Part shown: one piece after another, positions 27,170-35,243 of the stretch
Numbering within the stretch: the stretch's first letter is position 1
Layout: the number at the start of each line of letters is the position of its first letter
Source: a virus
Length of the DNA stretch: 35,243 bases
Strand: one strand, 5' to 3'
Virus record (IMG/VR): IMGVR_UViG_3300049825_000239
Coordinates: 1-35,243 of that record
The notes under the pieces: generated by a model
Told to the model about the DNA's origin: nothing
Databases searched by the model: none
Seen by the model: only the letters and a program-made list of their open reading frames with translations
Translations under genes and position numbers: made by a program

Positions 27170-27504
27170 GCGTAAACAGCAGGGTAATCATACCGGCAAA
27201 GAATGCGGAAAGTGCGCAAACGACGCAGTACACATCGTCTGTGGGGATGTACACGTTAATCGACAAGTTTACTGCTACCAACTACACGGCCGGCGCTGTT
27301 ACGTTGTCGATTAACTTGGTGACAGCGGCAGACACGGCTGGCAATCAAAACTTGATTGTTAAAACAAAATCACTAGCGGCCGGTGAGACTTATACTTTCC
27401 CGGAGATTGTCGGTCACGTGTTAGGCCCGAGCGACTTTATCAGCACGATTGCCAGCGCCGCCACTTCTATCAATATTCGCGCGACCGGGCGGCAAATAAC
27501 ATGA
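27166..27504 (+). CDS. Beta-sandwich structural-type protein, 112 aa
   Basis: ATG overlaps the previous stop. The sequence SVNSRVIIPAKNAESAQTTQ, MYTLIDKFTATNYTAGAVTL, SINLVTAADTAGNQNLIVKT, LAAGETYTFPEIVGHVLGPS has the strand pattern and phrase of small phage beta-sandwich proteins ('ytv.......iidkftatN.t...v.l.v.iv..g....n.i...k.i..get..lpelvg..l..G'). Unknown role; probably in the virion neck or tail. Confidence 0.65.
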   Translation: MSVNSRVIIPAKNAESAQTTQYTSSVGMYTLIDKFTATNYTAGAVTLSINLVTAADTAGNQNLIVKTKSLAAGETYTFPEIVGHVLGPSDFISTIASAATSINIRATGRQIT

Positions 27505-27770
27505 TGACCAGCACGCATCACGTCTTAGCTGTGCTGAAAATTAAAATCAGCGCGGGCGAGGATTTGGAGCAGCATGTTCATGAGTATGACCATGATTCAT
27601 GGTTGCCGTACGGCATTGTTACTCTCACAGCAAACGGCGTTTCAGAAGTCCACGAAGGCCCAAAAATGTTGAAAATTCCGGCTGGCGTGAAGCACAATTT
27701 GTTCGCTAACAGCGATTGCGAATGGTGGTGCATGCACGAGATAGACGAAAAAGGTAATGTGGTGCTATGA
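27501..27770 (+). CDS. Small cupin-domain protein, 89 aa
   Basis: Start ATG 27501 or 27504, both overlapping the previous stop region. The metal motif HVHEYDHD (H25, H27, E28) and the second cupin motif IPAGVKHNLFA (P60, G62, H65, N66) are present, with intermotif spacing near 30. Single-domain cupin, alone too small for most enzymes but enough for a metal site. It is the first of three overlapping genes with a 2OG-oxygenase-like protein and a glycosyltransferase. Sugar or metabolite modification is inferred. Confidence 0.7.
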   Translation: MMTSTHHVLAVLKIKISAGEDLEQHVHEYDHDSWLPYGIVTLTANGVSEVHEGPKMLKIPAGVKHNLFANSDCEWWCMHEIDEKGNVVL

Positions 27771-28291
27771 AAATCCGCAAGCTATTTGACGGCGTGAACG
27801 TGCAGCCTATGCTATGGGCTTTGCAGGCTAATCCGCAGTTGTGGAATGCCGATAATGAGCGGACATTGGATAGTGCATCACCACATCGAGAGGTTGATGA
27901 TATCTGGGTGCGCTATATGGCAAAGCCGATTCACAACCAAGCGCACGAATCGATATGGTATCCGGCTGCTGACTTGCTGCCGGTGCGAGAATTGGCTTTT
28001 GCTTTGATGGCCGACGTTCGCGGGGAACGGTTGGGCGGGATTTTGATTACACGTATCAAAGCCGGAATGCAGTGTTACCCGCACGATGACCGTGGTGGAT
28101 GGCATGCAGAATATTACCGCAAGTTTGCCGTGCAGATACAGAGCGCTCCTGGACAGGCGTTTTGTTTCGAGGGCGAAAGCCTTGAGCCGAAGCCCGGTGA
28201 TGTCTACGAGTTCGACAACCAGTATACGCATTGGGTAACAAACCCAACATTGCATGACCGCATAACCATGATTGTGTGCATCAAAACATGA
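27767..28291 (+). CDS. 2OG-Fe(II) oxygenase, Asp/Asn beta-hydroxylase-like, 174 aa
   Basis: ATG overlaps the cupin stop (ATGA). The iron-binding triad is visible: H106-x-D108 in CYPHDDRGG and H155 in NQYTHWVTNP, with R165 (LHDRITMIV) as the 2-oxoglutarate anchor; this is the layout of the double-stranded beta-helix of aspartyl/asparaginyl beta-hydroxylase-type enzymes. The strand AVQIQSAPGQAFCFEGESLE and PKPGDVYEFDN fit between. It probably hydroxylates a protein residue or a small molecule; partner unknown. The next gene overlaps its stop. Confidence 0.8.
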   Translation: MKIRKLFDGVNVQPMLWALQANPQLWNADNERTLDSASPHREVDDIWVRYMAKPIHNQAHESIWYPAADLLPVRELAFALMADVRGERLGGILITRIKAGMQCYPHDDRGGWHAEYYRKFAVQIQSAPGQAFCFEGESLEPKPGDVYEFDNQYTHWVTNPTLHDRITMIVCIKT

Positions 28292-29040
28292 TACGAGTAA
28301 TCGGAGACGGCGTAATACCGGAGGTGCGCGCATTTGATCGCGTTCGGGAGGCGCTTGAGTTTGACGAGGATGTGTATCTTGCTGCGATGTGGTGCAAGCT
28401 AACGGGCGAAACTATCCCGGATGGTGCGGCTATTTACAACATGGAGCCGCTATACGATGGGTGCAGGTCATTTAGCCTTGGTTATCTGGACACGCTAAAG
28501 CGTTGCCGTGTTATAGATTATGACCGGCGCAACGTCGAGTATCTGGCTACTTTTGGCGTCGATGCCTTCCATATGCCTTACGGGTTCCATGAATCGCTTT
28601 TCCGCTGGAAGCGCCAAAATACAGCTATCGATATTTTGCTGGTTGGAAGCGTGAACGGGCGCCGACAGCGGATTGTAAATGAGCTTCGCAAGCGTTTTGA
28701 TATCGTATGGGCGACCGGCGCATATGGCAAGGCGCTTGATTCATTAGTGGGGATGGCAAAAGTGTGCCTGAATATCCACTACGTAGAAAATCATCCACTA
28801 GAAGTGGCGCGCCTTAATTACCTGATTGCCAATGGCTGCACAGTGGTAAGTGAACCGGGATGGGATGACGAAGTGAATAATGATTACTCGAATGGCGTTT
28901 ACATTACCGAGAATATAGGAGATGCCTGCGAATACGCGTTAGAGAATCCAATGAACGGAACTGAATTGGCGCGTACTATGTGGATGAATTGCAAGGCAGC
29001 GAATAACTGGTTGAAGGAGAAAACATTATGCCTTGGGTAG
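28288..29040 (+). CDS. Glycosyltransferase (GT-B, family 1-like), 250 aa
   Basis: ATG 28288 overlaps the hydroxylase stop; an in-frame ATG 28276 is unlikely. The N-terminal half (GAAIYNMEPLYD, GYLDTLKRCRVIDYDRRNVE, YLATFGVDAFHMPYGFHESL) and the C-terminal domain (IDILLVGSVNGRRQRIVNEL, GMAKVCLNIHYVENHPLEVA, RLNYLIANGCTVVSEP, NGVYI) show the GT-B pattern with the donor-site E-x-x-R and late Glu region. No signal peptide. It overlaps the start of the ejection-protein gene (29028). Target could be a virion protein, DNA base or host glycan. Confidence 0.78.
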   Translation: MIRVIGDGVIPEVRAFDRVREALEFDEDVYLAAMWCKLTGETIPDGAAIYNMEPLYDGCRSFSLGYLDTLKRCRVIDYDRRNVEYLATFGVDAFHMPYGFHESLFRWKRQNTAIDILLVGSVNGRRQRIVNELRKRFDIVWATGAYGKALDSLVGMAKVCLNIHYVENHPLEVARLNYLIANGCTVVSEPGWDDEVNNDYSNGVYITENIGDACEYALENPMNGTELARTMWMNCKAANNWLKEKTLCLG

Positions 29041-29750
29041 CGGCAGTGGGTGCGGTGATTGGGGCTGGGGCGACCATATATTCCTCCGACCAACAATCCA
29101 GCGCAGCGAGTGACGCGGCTGCCACACAAGCGGCTGGAAACAGCGCCGCAATTGCTGAGCAGCGTCGCCAGTTCGACACAACGCAGGCAAACTATAAGCC
29201 GTGGCTTGATTCCGCTATGCGGTTCTTGCCTCAATACGAGGCAGAATTTAATAAACAGCCGTCCGCGCAAGACGTGATGAACCAGCCGGGCTATCAGTTT
29301 GGGCTGAGTGAAGGGCAGAAGGCCGTTGACCGCAGGGTGTCTGCGGCAGGCGGGCGCGTGTCTGGTGCCGCAATCAAGGCGGCAAACCGATTCGCCACGG
29401 ACTACGCAACATCTGGCTATCAAGCTGAATTCAACCGCAGCGAGCAGCGCAAAAACAGGCTTGCTCAATTGGGGGGGTTTGCGCCTATCACAGCGGCAGC
29501 GAACGCAGGGCAGTCGTCTACAAATGCAATCAGTGGCCTGCTGAGTAGCGGGGCTGACAATGCTGCATCGGCGCAATTGGCGCGCGGTAACATCTACGGC
29601 AACGCGGCTAATCAGATCGGCGCGTATGCACAGCGTGGGTTTGGTGGAAGTGGTGGTAGCAATAGCGGCGGAAGTTCTTACCAAAACATAGCGCAGTCTG
29701 GGTCGCAAGGGTACATAGACCCAATTAACTACGGTAGCAATTATGGCTGA
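29028..29750 (+). CDS. DNA transfer / ejection protein, P22 gp7-like, 240 aa
   Basis: ATG 29028. The N-terminus MPWVAAVGAVIGAGATIYSS is a hydrophobic Gly/Ala segment, followed by AASDAAATQAAGNSAAIAEQ, RRQFDTTQANYKPWLDSAMR and QDVMNQPGYQFGLSEGQKAV, the standard pattern of gp7-type ejection proteins. The C-terminus is Gly/Ser/Asn-rich. It is expelled with DNA into the host envelope. Placed first of the ejection genes, as in P22. Confidence 0.8.
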   Translation: MPWVAAVGAVIGAGATIYSSDQQSSAASDAAATQAAGNSAAIAEQRRQFDTTQANYKPWLDSAMRFLPQYEAEFNKQPSAQDVMNQPGYQFGLSEGQKAVDRRVSAAGGRVSGAAIKAANRFATDYATSGYQAEFNRSEQRKNRLAQLGGFAPITAAANAGQSSTNAISGLLSSGADNAASAQLARGNIYGNAANQIGAYAQRGFGGSGGSNSGGSSYQNIAQSGSQGYIDPINYGSNYG

Positions 29751-31572
29751 GAACATATTCTCGCAATACCTGAAGCCGCCTAAGTCCATAGAGGATTACG
29801 GCGCGCAGCTTGACGCGACGCAGGCTAATCAGTTGCAAATAGCCGACTTGCGACGTAAGGGAGTGCAGGCCGACCAAGCGATTCAGGAACAGAACGCTTT
29901 CAAGGCTGCGCTGGCTGGCGGGCTTGACCCCAATACCGCCGAAGGATTGCAGCGCGGATTAGGTATCGCGCCTGCGGCCACTTTGGATACGCGCAAGAAG
30001 TTGGCCGAGGCAGAGAAGCTGTCGCAAGAAACAAAGACTTCAAAATCTCACGGTGGACTGTACGACGCGCAGGCAGTAAAAGCAAAATATGAAAACGAAA
30101 TAGCAAAGCGGCAGCAATTTGCGGAAACAATTTCCGGCTTTGCAAACAACCCGGCTACCAAACCGGAAGATATTGTTAAGTTAATCAACAGCAGGATTGA
30201 GTCTGGGGAAGTTGACCGCCAACACGGCTTAATGACTGCCGCACAGATGGACACTTCATCCCCAGAGGCATTCCGTAAATGGTTGGGCACGGTATCACTT
30301 ACGGCGCAGCAAAAAGTAGATGAGGCGAGAAAAGCCGCAGAGTTACATTTTTCCATTGTGAATGACCGAGTTATTGGGGTCGATAAGCGCACGGGAGAGA
30401 AGAAATCTGAAACTATTGTTCCTCCGACAGCCTTAGACCAAGCGCGCACCAATGAAATAACACCAATGACTGCGCCGCCAGGTCAGCAACCTCCTGCATT
30501 GCAGTCGTCCCCAGCGTTTGAGGCTGCTTTAAAGTCTGAGGGCGTGACTGGTCAATTGGCTGATATTGCGCGCAGCATATACGCGCAAGAATCTGCCAGC
30601 GGTGCAAACACAAAAACATCAAACGCTGGCGCTGTTGGTGGCATGCAAATTATCCCTTCAACTTTTAAAGGTGTCGCAGATCAAGGGTGGGATATAAACA
30701 ATCCTGAGCATAATATTCGAGCCGGTATACGCTATCTCAAAAAATTGGAGCCACTTGCCAATGGAAGACCTGAGTTAATCGCGGCGGGGTATTATGGTGG
30801 CGAGGGCGCAATACCTCTTGCGGCACAAGGAAAGGCATTGCGCGACCCTATTAATCCGAATGCCCCGGATACTATCCAGTACGGGACGCAAGTTGTATCA
30901 AGACTACAACCTACTGGCGATAACAATGTGCAGGTAACATTGCCGCCGGGTGTTCCTAACACGCCGAAAAATATCAAAGAGTTTGCCCTTGCTCAACAAA
31001 GATCGAGGATAGGCAATCCGCGCCCTATTCAAGTCACTGATGCAGCCGGAAATGTGACGTTGTTTGACATGACTGGTAATGAGATAAAGAAATTAGGGGC
31101 GGTTGGCAAACCATCTGCTACTTACGAGAAAACGCAAAACGCCAAAGCAAAATTATCAAGAGAAATAGACGCCGCAATATCTGAACTTGAGAAAGCAACG
31201 GCAGATGGTGGGTTAATAGATAAATCAACGGGATCAGGAGCGGGTGCGCTTGTAGACCTTGCTGCTGGGTTTGTAGGAAAGGCAACGCCGGGTGCAATTG
31301 CCGTTGGGCAAATGAAGCCGATTTATGATTTAGTGTTAAAAATGGTTCCAAGATTTGAGGGGCCACAATCCAATAAGGACACAAAATCGTATGAAGCTGC
31401 ATCAGGAGATTTAGCTAACCCAGCCATTCCAAACGTTCAGAAAAAAGCTGCTGCCAAAGAGATATTGCGCTTGATGAAAGCGCGTAAAGGACAGTTTGTT
31501 GACAAGTCAGTTGAAGGAACTGAGGCAGACAAACGTTTATCCGAGCCTCCGCCGCCGCCTGGGTTCAAATAA
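29743..31572 (+). CDS. Ejection protein with SLT lytic transglycosylase domain, 609 aa
   Basis: ATG overlaps the gp7-like stop. The N-terminal 230 residues are helical (coiled coil LRRKGVQADQAIQEQNAFKA). Residues about 268-365 are an SLT domain: catalytic E283 in IYAQESASG, GAVGGMQIIPSTF (296-308), NIRAGIRYLKKL, AAGYYGG (347-353). The rest is a helical region with a Gly-rich middle. Such internal virion proteins are injected and open peptidoglycan during DNA entry. Position corresponds to P22 gene 20/16. Confidence 0.85.
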   Translation: MAENIFSQYLKPPKSIEDYGAQLDATQANQLQIADLRRKGVQADQAIQEQNAFKAALAGGLDPNTAEGLQRGLGIAPAATLDTRKKLAEAEKLSQETKTSKSHGGLYDAQAVKAKYENEIAKRQQFAETISGFANNPATKPEDIVKLINSRIESGEVDRQHGLMTAAQMDTSSPEAFRKWLGTVSLTAQQKVDEARKAAELHFSIVNDRVIGVDKRTGEKKSETIVPPTALDQARTNEITPMTAPPGQQPPALQSSPAFEAALKSEGVTGQLADIARSIYAQESASGANTKTSNAGAVGGMQIIPSTFKGVADQGWDINNPEHNIRAGIRYLKKLEPLANGRPELIAAGYYGGEGAIPLAAQGKALRDPINPNAPDTIQYGTQVVSRLQPTGDNNVQVTLPPGVPNTPKNIKEFALAQQRSRIGNPRPIQVTDAAGNVTLFDMTGNEIKKLGAVGKPSATYEKTQNAKAKLSREIDAAISELEKATADGGLIDKSTGSGAGALVDLAAGFVGKATPGAIAVGQMKPIYDLVLKMVPRFEGPQSNKDTKSYEAASGDLANPAIPNVQKKAAAKEILRLMKARKGQFVDKSVEGTEADKRLSEPPPPPGFK

Positions 31573-33365
31573 TGCCGCGCACCACATTTAACGAGGCAAC
31601 CGGGGAAACTGCTGTGCTTGATGGCGGACAATGGAAAATCGCGTCCCGTGTTGCCGCCTCTAAAGATGGCCGAAAAGCGTACCTTATTGGTGATCGCTGG
31701 TTGACAGATGACGCACCAGAACCAATGCCGTCATTCGAGGATGCGAAAAGCGGCGTTAATACTGGTCGTACTGGCTTGCTTCCCGCTATTGCAACGCCTG
31801 CTGACTTAGCCGCTCACTATGGTTCGGCACTAATAGCAAAACCAGTGTCAGATATTGCTGGCATGACTGGCGCTGCCATTGATTATTTGCGCGGAGAAAG
31901 CACCAACCGTCCTGCGGGGTTTCAGGAGGACGTGAGGAAAAGACTCACGTATGCGCCACGAGGTCAGTTGTCAGAAGATATAGCAGCATCACCGTACAAC
32001 CCTATTAACATGATTGGCAACGTTCTTACTGCTGGCGGCCGTGGCGCGGCAAGCCTAGTCCCCGGCGACTCGCTATCCAGCGAGGTTGCAAGAAACGCTA
32101 TACGTGAAGCCGTGCCGCAGGTGGCGGGGATTTACGGGCCGCAGGCAATCGCTGCCGGCAGCAGGGCGCTGCCAAATGTTCGCATTCCGAACATTCTTCA
32201 ATCTGCTGAAACACGCGCCGGTCGATTGCTGACCGACTTAGCGGATAACGCTGGCGCAGGAAAATCTCCCGCCGTGATTGCTGCTTTGGAGAACGCGAAG
32301 CCTTCGGTTCCGGGTGAGCAAATGACCGCTGGATTAGCGGCAGTCGATGCTATGAGTCCTGAGTTTGCTGCGATGCAGGGCATAGTAAATAGGCGGGCGC
32401 CGGGTAAATACGGCACTGGTGGCATTCAATCCGGCAATGAGGCTGCTAGGGTGGCCGCGCTAAAAAGCGTGCAGCCAGAGATTGTATTTGAAAAGTCTGC
32501 GCGAGCGGCGCTATCTGACCCACTATATAAAAAAGCTCGTGCCGCTGGAGACGTTGTTGACACGCAGCCAATTATCCAAAGCATAGACTCAATAATTGAC
32601 CGTAACGTGGCAAACCCTGCGCTTGTTAGAGCGTTAGCCGAGGTGCGAATAGGGCTGGAAAAAGCGGGTAGCAATGCGGAGCGCGTAGCATCCGCCATAG
32701 ACGGCATTAAGACGCTAAAAGCAAACAAAGATAATGCCTTTATTCGTGGACACTTGGATGACATTCAGAAGGCGCTTGAAAATGCTGTACCTGGGTATTC
32801 AGAGGCGCAGCAGACATTTGCGCGCGCCTCTCAGCCTGTAAATCAAAGCAACGTTATTCAGGCGCTTTTAAACAAACTAGAAAAACCAGTTACCGGGCAA
32901 AATCTCAATGCCTTTACAGATGTGCTTGGTAAAGGTGAAGGAGCTATGCTTAAGCGGTCTACTGGATTTCCGCGATATCAAGACGGAGACCTTCCGAAAA
33001 TCCTTAATCCTGACCAGTTAAAGGCAGTAAACGGCGTAGATTCTAGTGTGCAGCGCAACGCAATTTTTGACCGTTTGGCATCCGACGGGCAAAGCGCTGC
33101 GACACGCATCATCGGCATGGAAACGCCAAAAGTGCCGCCGACCGGGATATTGAATCCTAAGCTAACAATGACGCGCAGCATCGTAAACCGATTTATTGGG
33201 AAAATTGACAACGGCACGATTGACTACTTAGTTAAAAACATGGACAACCCAGCGAAGATAGCGGAGGCAATGCGGGGCGCTCCGCTTGTCCAGCGCAAGC
33301 ACATGAGCGACTTTGTGAAGCAATACGGTGCGTTTGTAGGCTACAACACTCAAGGGGATGAATAA
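31572..33365 (+). CDS. Large internal/ejection-type protein, 597 aa
   Basis: ATG shares a base with the preceding stop. The N-terminus has an unusual small domain (TTFNEATGETAVLDGGQWKI), then a Pro/Gly-rich linker and an Ala-rich helical body (SSEVARNAIREAVPQVAGIY, ARAALSDPLYKKARAAGDVV, IQKALENAVPGYSEAQQTFA). Size, position (third ejection gene before the tailspike) and helical composition suggest an equivalent of P22 gp16. No catalytic motif seen. Confidence 0.6.
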   Translation: MPRTTFNEATGETAVLDGGQWKIASRVAASKDGRKAYLIGDRWLTDDAPEPMPSFEDAKSGVNTGRTGLLPAIATPADLAAHYGSALIAKPVSDIAGMTGAAIDYLRGESTNRPAGFQEDVRKRLTYAPRGQLSEDIAASPYNPINMIGNVLTAGGRGAASLVPGDSLSSEVARNAIREAVPQVAGIYGPQAIAAGSRALPNVRIPNILQSAETRAGRLLTDLADNAGAGKSPAVIAALENAKPSVPGEQMTAGLAAVDAMSPEFAAMQGIVNRRAPGKYGTGGIQSGNEAARVAALKSVQPEIVFEKSARAALSDPLYKKARAAGDVVDTQPIIQSIDSIIDRNVANPALVRALAEVRIGLEKAGSNAERVASAIDGIKTLKANKDNAFIRGHLDDIQKALENAVPGYSEAQQTFARASQPVNQSNVIQALLNKLEKPVTGQNLNAFTDVLGKGEGAMLKRSTGFPRYQDGDLPKILNPDQLKAVNGVDSSVQRNAIFDRLASDGQSAATRIIGMETPKVPPTGILNPKLTMTRSIVNRFIGKIDNGTIDYLVKNMDNPAKIAEAMRGAPLVQRKHMSDFVKQYGAFVGYNTQGDE

Positions 33366-35195
33366 ATGCCAACCGTATCACAATCTGGATATTTTAATCT
33401 TCAAGAGTTTACAAATCTTGGCGCGCTCATGGCTGGCGGCAGGATTTACACCACTGCGGCTGGAACAACGACATTCAAGGTTACATACACGGACGCCGCT
33501 GGCGTTGTGCCGCACACGTACACGCCGGATGGGACAGGGCTGCCAGATGGGCAATATATTGCGCTGGACGCTCGCGGAGAGATTCCAGCGCCTCTTTTCC
33601 TTGCATCAGGCCAGTATGACATATCACTTAAGACCTCTTTGGGAGCTACGGTATGGACTCGACGAGCCTATAATATAGGCGATATGCTTGAAGATGTATC
33701 TTTCACGCCGCCTGGCACGGGGTCAGTTTCGGTAAAGCTCGCCTACGCGATGCGTTACCGCCCCACGGCGTTAGACAAAATGACTACTGCGCAGCGTGAC
33801 GACGTGCTTTCTGGCACGGGGGCGATTGATGTTACGACTCCAATTATTGCTGCGAGAACGGAAAACAAAAAACTTATATTCCCCTATGGGAAATACAAAC
33901 TTAGCGGGGCCGATCCGCTTGCCATTTCCGCCAATAGTCATTGGGATATGGACGGCTGTGAGTTTGTGCATTCTACCGGGACGCAAAGCACTATCAAGGC
34001 GGACAATGTTGATGATTGGGGCATATACGGGGCGTTTCAGATTACCGGGCCGGGTGGCACATCCGGGATAGCCAACGCGGTTTTTGTAAAAGCTGGAAAC
34101 CGCTGGCGAATTGAAAACCCAACATTCCGCAACATTCAAGGAACTGGCCTTTATATCGAAGGCGGCACCCCTAGCGGGACGCTGCGAGGCGATCAGGGTC
34201 ATGTGCTTAATCTAATAGCCAGAGATTGCTATATCGGTTCTGAGGTTGAAGTTGGCGCGGGCGCGGAATACTGCCATCTGGTAAACCCGAACATCGGTGG
34301 ATGTTTGGTCGCGCTGCGAATTAAGGGCGGCAATGTGGTGGTGCTTGGCGGCAACATCGTTGATAACGTTGATGGTGTGTGGCTAACGGCAGGAAGCAAT
34401 CATGGGCACGGAACATTTGTCGGCACGAACATAAACCATAACACGCAATACAACATCCGCTCGCATGACACCACTAACGGTCATAGCTTCGGTGACTGTC
34501 ACATCTACTCAAACGGCGCGGGCGCTGGCGCAATTTACCTGCAAAACAGCAAGGGCGTGATATTTGATGGCGGTCACATGGATTGCTGGATTTACAACGA
34601 CAGTGGCGTGCTGAGTAGCTATAACTATGCCATGAACATGTATTGCCCCGGTGGCTATGGGGCGGTCAATCTGACGGATACAGGGGCCGGTAAAAACCAG
34701 TTTATTTTCCGAAACTGCACAGGGCCAGGGGCATTCGCCAGCGGTATCAGCATCAATGACCCGGCAGACGTATACGTTCACGCGCGGCGTGTGGCGGCGT
34801 CCACACAGGCGCTAACGTCTGGCGTTGGGACTACGCTAATTTTCCCTAGTGTGCAGATCAACGGCGACAGGCGGCTGGCATATGACTCCGGCACGGGCAT
34901 ATTTACCGTCCCGGCGAACATGTCGGGACAGTACCGGATACATGGGAACCTGGTATTTGGAGGCACAGCGCTAAACCTAAACGCCAGTTATGCCGAGGTG
35001 GCAATCAGCAGCGAGGCACCGCGATTGGCGACCTTATCCGCTTTTAGTACCACAATAATAAGCGCGGATTTTGATACTACTTCTTATCTTAACGCTGGCG
35101 ACACCGTGCGCGTGAATGGCTCTATTACAGGCACCAGCCCGACGTTCGGGCAATCGACGTATCTTTCTACATTGACAATAGAGCGCGTCGGGTAA
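33366..35195 (+). CDS. Tailspike with beta-helix and C-terminal C1q/TNF-like domain, 609 aa
   Basis: ATG 33366 directly follows the previous stop. The N-terminal 120 residues (FTNLGALMAGGRIYTTAAGT, TFKVTYTDAAGVV, IALDARGEIPAPLFLASGQY) are the head-binding domain of podovirus tail fibres ('G.l.aGG.i.ty.AGT.t...ty'). Residues 150-450 are Gly/Asn/Asp-rich short strands (YGKYKLSGADPLAISANSHW, NPTFRNIQGTGLYIEG, VLGGNIVDNVDGVWLTAGSN), a right-handed beta-helix of pectate-lyase type, likely binding or cutting host polysaccharide. The end (SGVGTTLIFPSV, GIFTVPANMSGQYRIHGNLV) is a C1q-like trimerisation domain. Confidence 0.85.
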   Translation: MPTVSQSGYFNLQEFTNLGALMAGGRIYTTAAGTTTFKVTYTDAAGVVPHTYTPDGTGLPDGQYIALDARGEIPAPLFLASGQYDISLKTSLGATVWTRRAYNIGDMLEDVSFTPPGTGSVSVKLAYAMRYRPTALDKMTTAQRDDVLSGTGAIDVTTPIIAARTENKKLIFPYGKYKLSGADPLAISANSHWDMDGCEFVHSTGTQSTIKADNVDDWGIYGAFQITGPGGTSGIANAVFVKAGNRWRIENPTFRNIQGTGLYIEGGTPSGTLRGDQGHVLNLIARDCYIGSEVEVGAGAEYCHLVNPNIGGCLVALRIKGGNVVVLGGNIVDNVDGVWLTAGSNHGHGTFVGTNINHNTQYNIRSHDTTNGHSFGDCHIYSNGAGAGAIYLQNSKGVIFDGGHMDCWIYNDSGVLSSYNYAMNMYCPGGYGAVNLTDTGAGKNQFIFRNCTGPGAFASGISINDPADVYVHARRVAASTQALTSGVGTTLIFPSVQINGDRRLAYDSGTGIFTVPANMSGQYRIHGNLVFGGTALNLNASYAEVAISSEAPRLATLSAFSTTIISADFDTTSYLNAGDTVRVNGSITGTSPTFGQSTYLSTLTIERVG

Positions 35196-35243
35196 CAATT
35201 AATTTTCTTGGCGGGGATGTAAATTTTTGATGAACCAAGGGGG
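35196..35243 (+). other. Right edge after tailspike
   Basis: No T-rich hairpin is seen. An ATG at 35230 opens a frame to the window end (MNQG...), with GGGG 15 bases upstream; this could be the start of the next gene, for example a lysis or fibre-chaperone gene, but only five codons are visible. Confidence 0.2.

Noticed and set aside
27420-27426. GTTAGGC in the beta-sandwich gene at 27166
   Set aside because: Single heptamer with no attC arms; coding context explains it.
28899-29789. 296-aa minus-strand open frame opposite the glycosyltransferase end and gp7-like gene
   Set aside because: Cys/Arg/Val-rich shadow translation over a well-supported ejection protein gene.

Overview
The window is most of the genome of a tailed phage, or a prophage, with a P22-type (podovirus) morphogenesis module. 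The order terminase small subunit, terminase large subunit, portal, scaffold, P22-type coat, neck and stabilisation proteins, ejection proteins and beta-helix tailspike matches the P22 late operon. Base composition is intermediate. TTG and GTG starts, Gram-negative Shine-Dalgarno sequences, sigma70-like promoters and integron attC sites point to a proteobacterial host, probably beta or gamma; the species cannot be read from the sequence. No integrase, lysis cassette or tRNA is seen. A minus-strand gene is cut by the left edge and the window stops just after the tailspike, so it is probably an incomplete genome.

Layout. 1-1343 (minus): small accessory phage proteins ending in a 57-aa helix-turn-helix protein. 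1442-4276 (plus): a tight early operon with ATGA overlaps, containing a Cro/CI-like regulator and a PD-(D/E)XK nuclease. Two antiparallel promoters overlap around 1364-1405 between these blocks. 4273-6174 (minus): an accessory island containing three well-formed integron attC sites, one degenerate one and one boundary core, which delimit cassette-like modules. One module encodes a homologue of the anti-CBASS protein Acb2. 6389-7799 (plus): two replication-type proteins behind a structured leader. 7875-10881 (minus): an operon with two Ala-rich repeat proteins, a DUF2786 protein and an ArdC-like ssDNA-binding domain. 11017-12040 (plus): small regulatory and zinc-finger proteins. 12145-35195 (plus): the structural operon.

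The most unusual part is 4548-5908. The attC sites have the canonical pattern of core sites, 5/6-nt spacers and two extrahelical bases, and all point the same way on the plus strand. Every plausible gene in the modules lies on the minus strand, the reverse of the usual cassette arrangement. Transcription seems to enter from a promoter on the right (6231-6259), so the island behaves as a phage operon rather than an integron read from attI. Parts of the attC sites are used as stop codons, Shine-Dalgarno sequence and coding sequence. A fossil half-site in the same gene-antisense configuration follows the gene ending at 2231.

In the structural operon, eight extra genes lie between portal and scaffold, including a LamG-like protein and a Trp/Pro-repeat protein. 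A cupin, an Asp/Asn-hydroxylase-like protein and a glycosyltransferase form an overlapping trio between the neck and ejection genes. Both insertions are departures from P22 and may alter virion surface chemistry or decoration.
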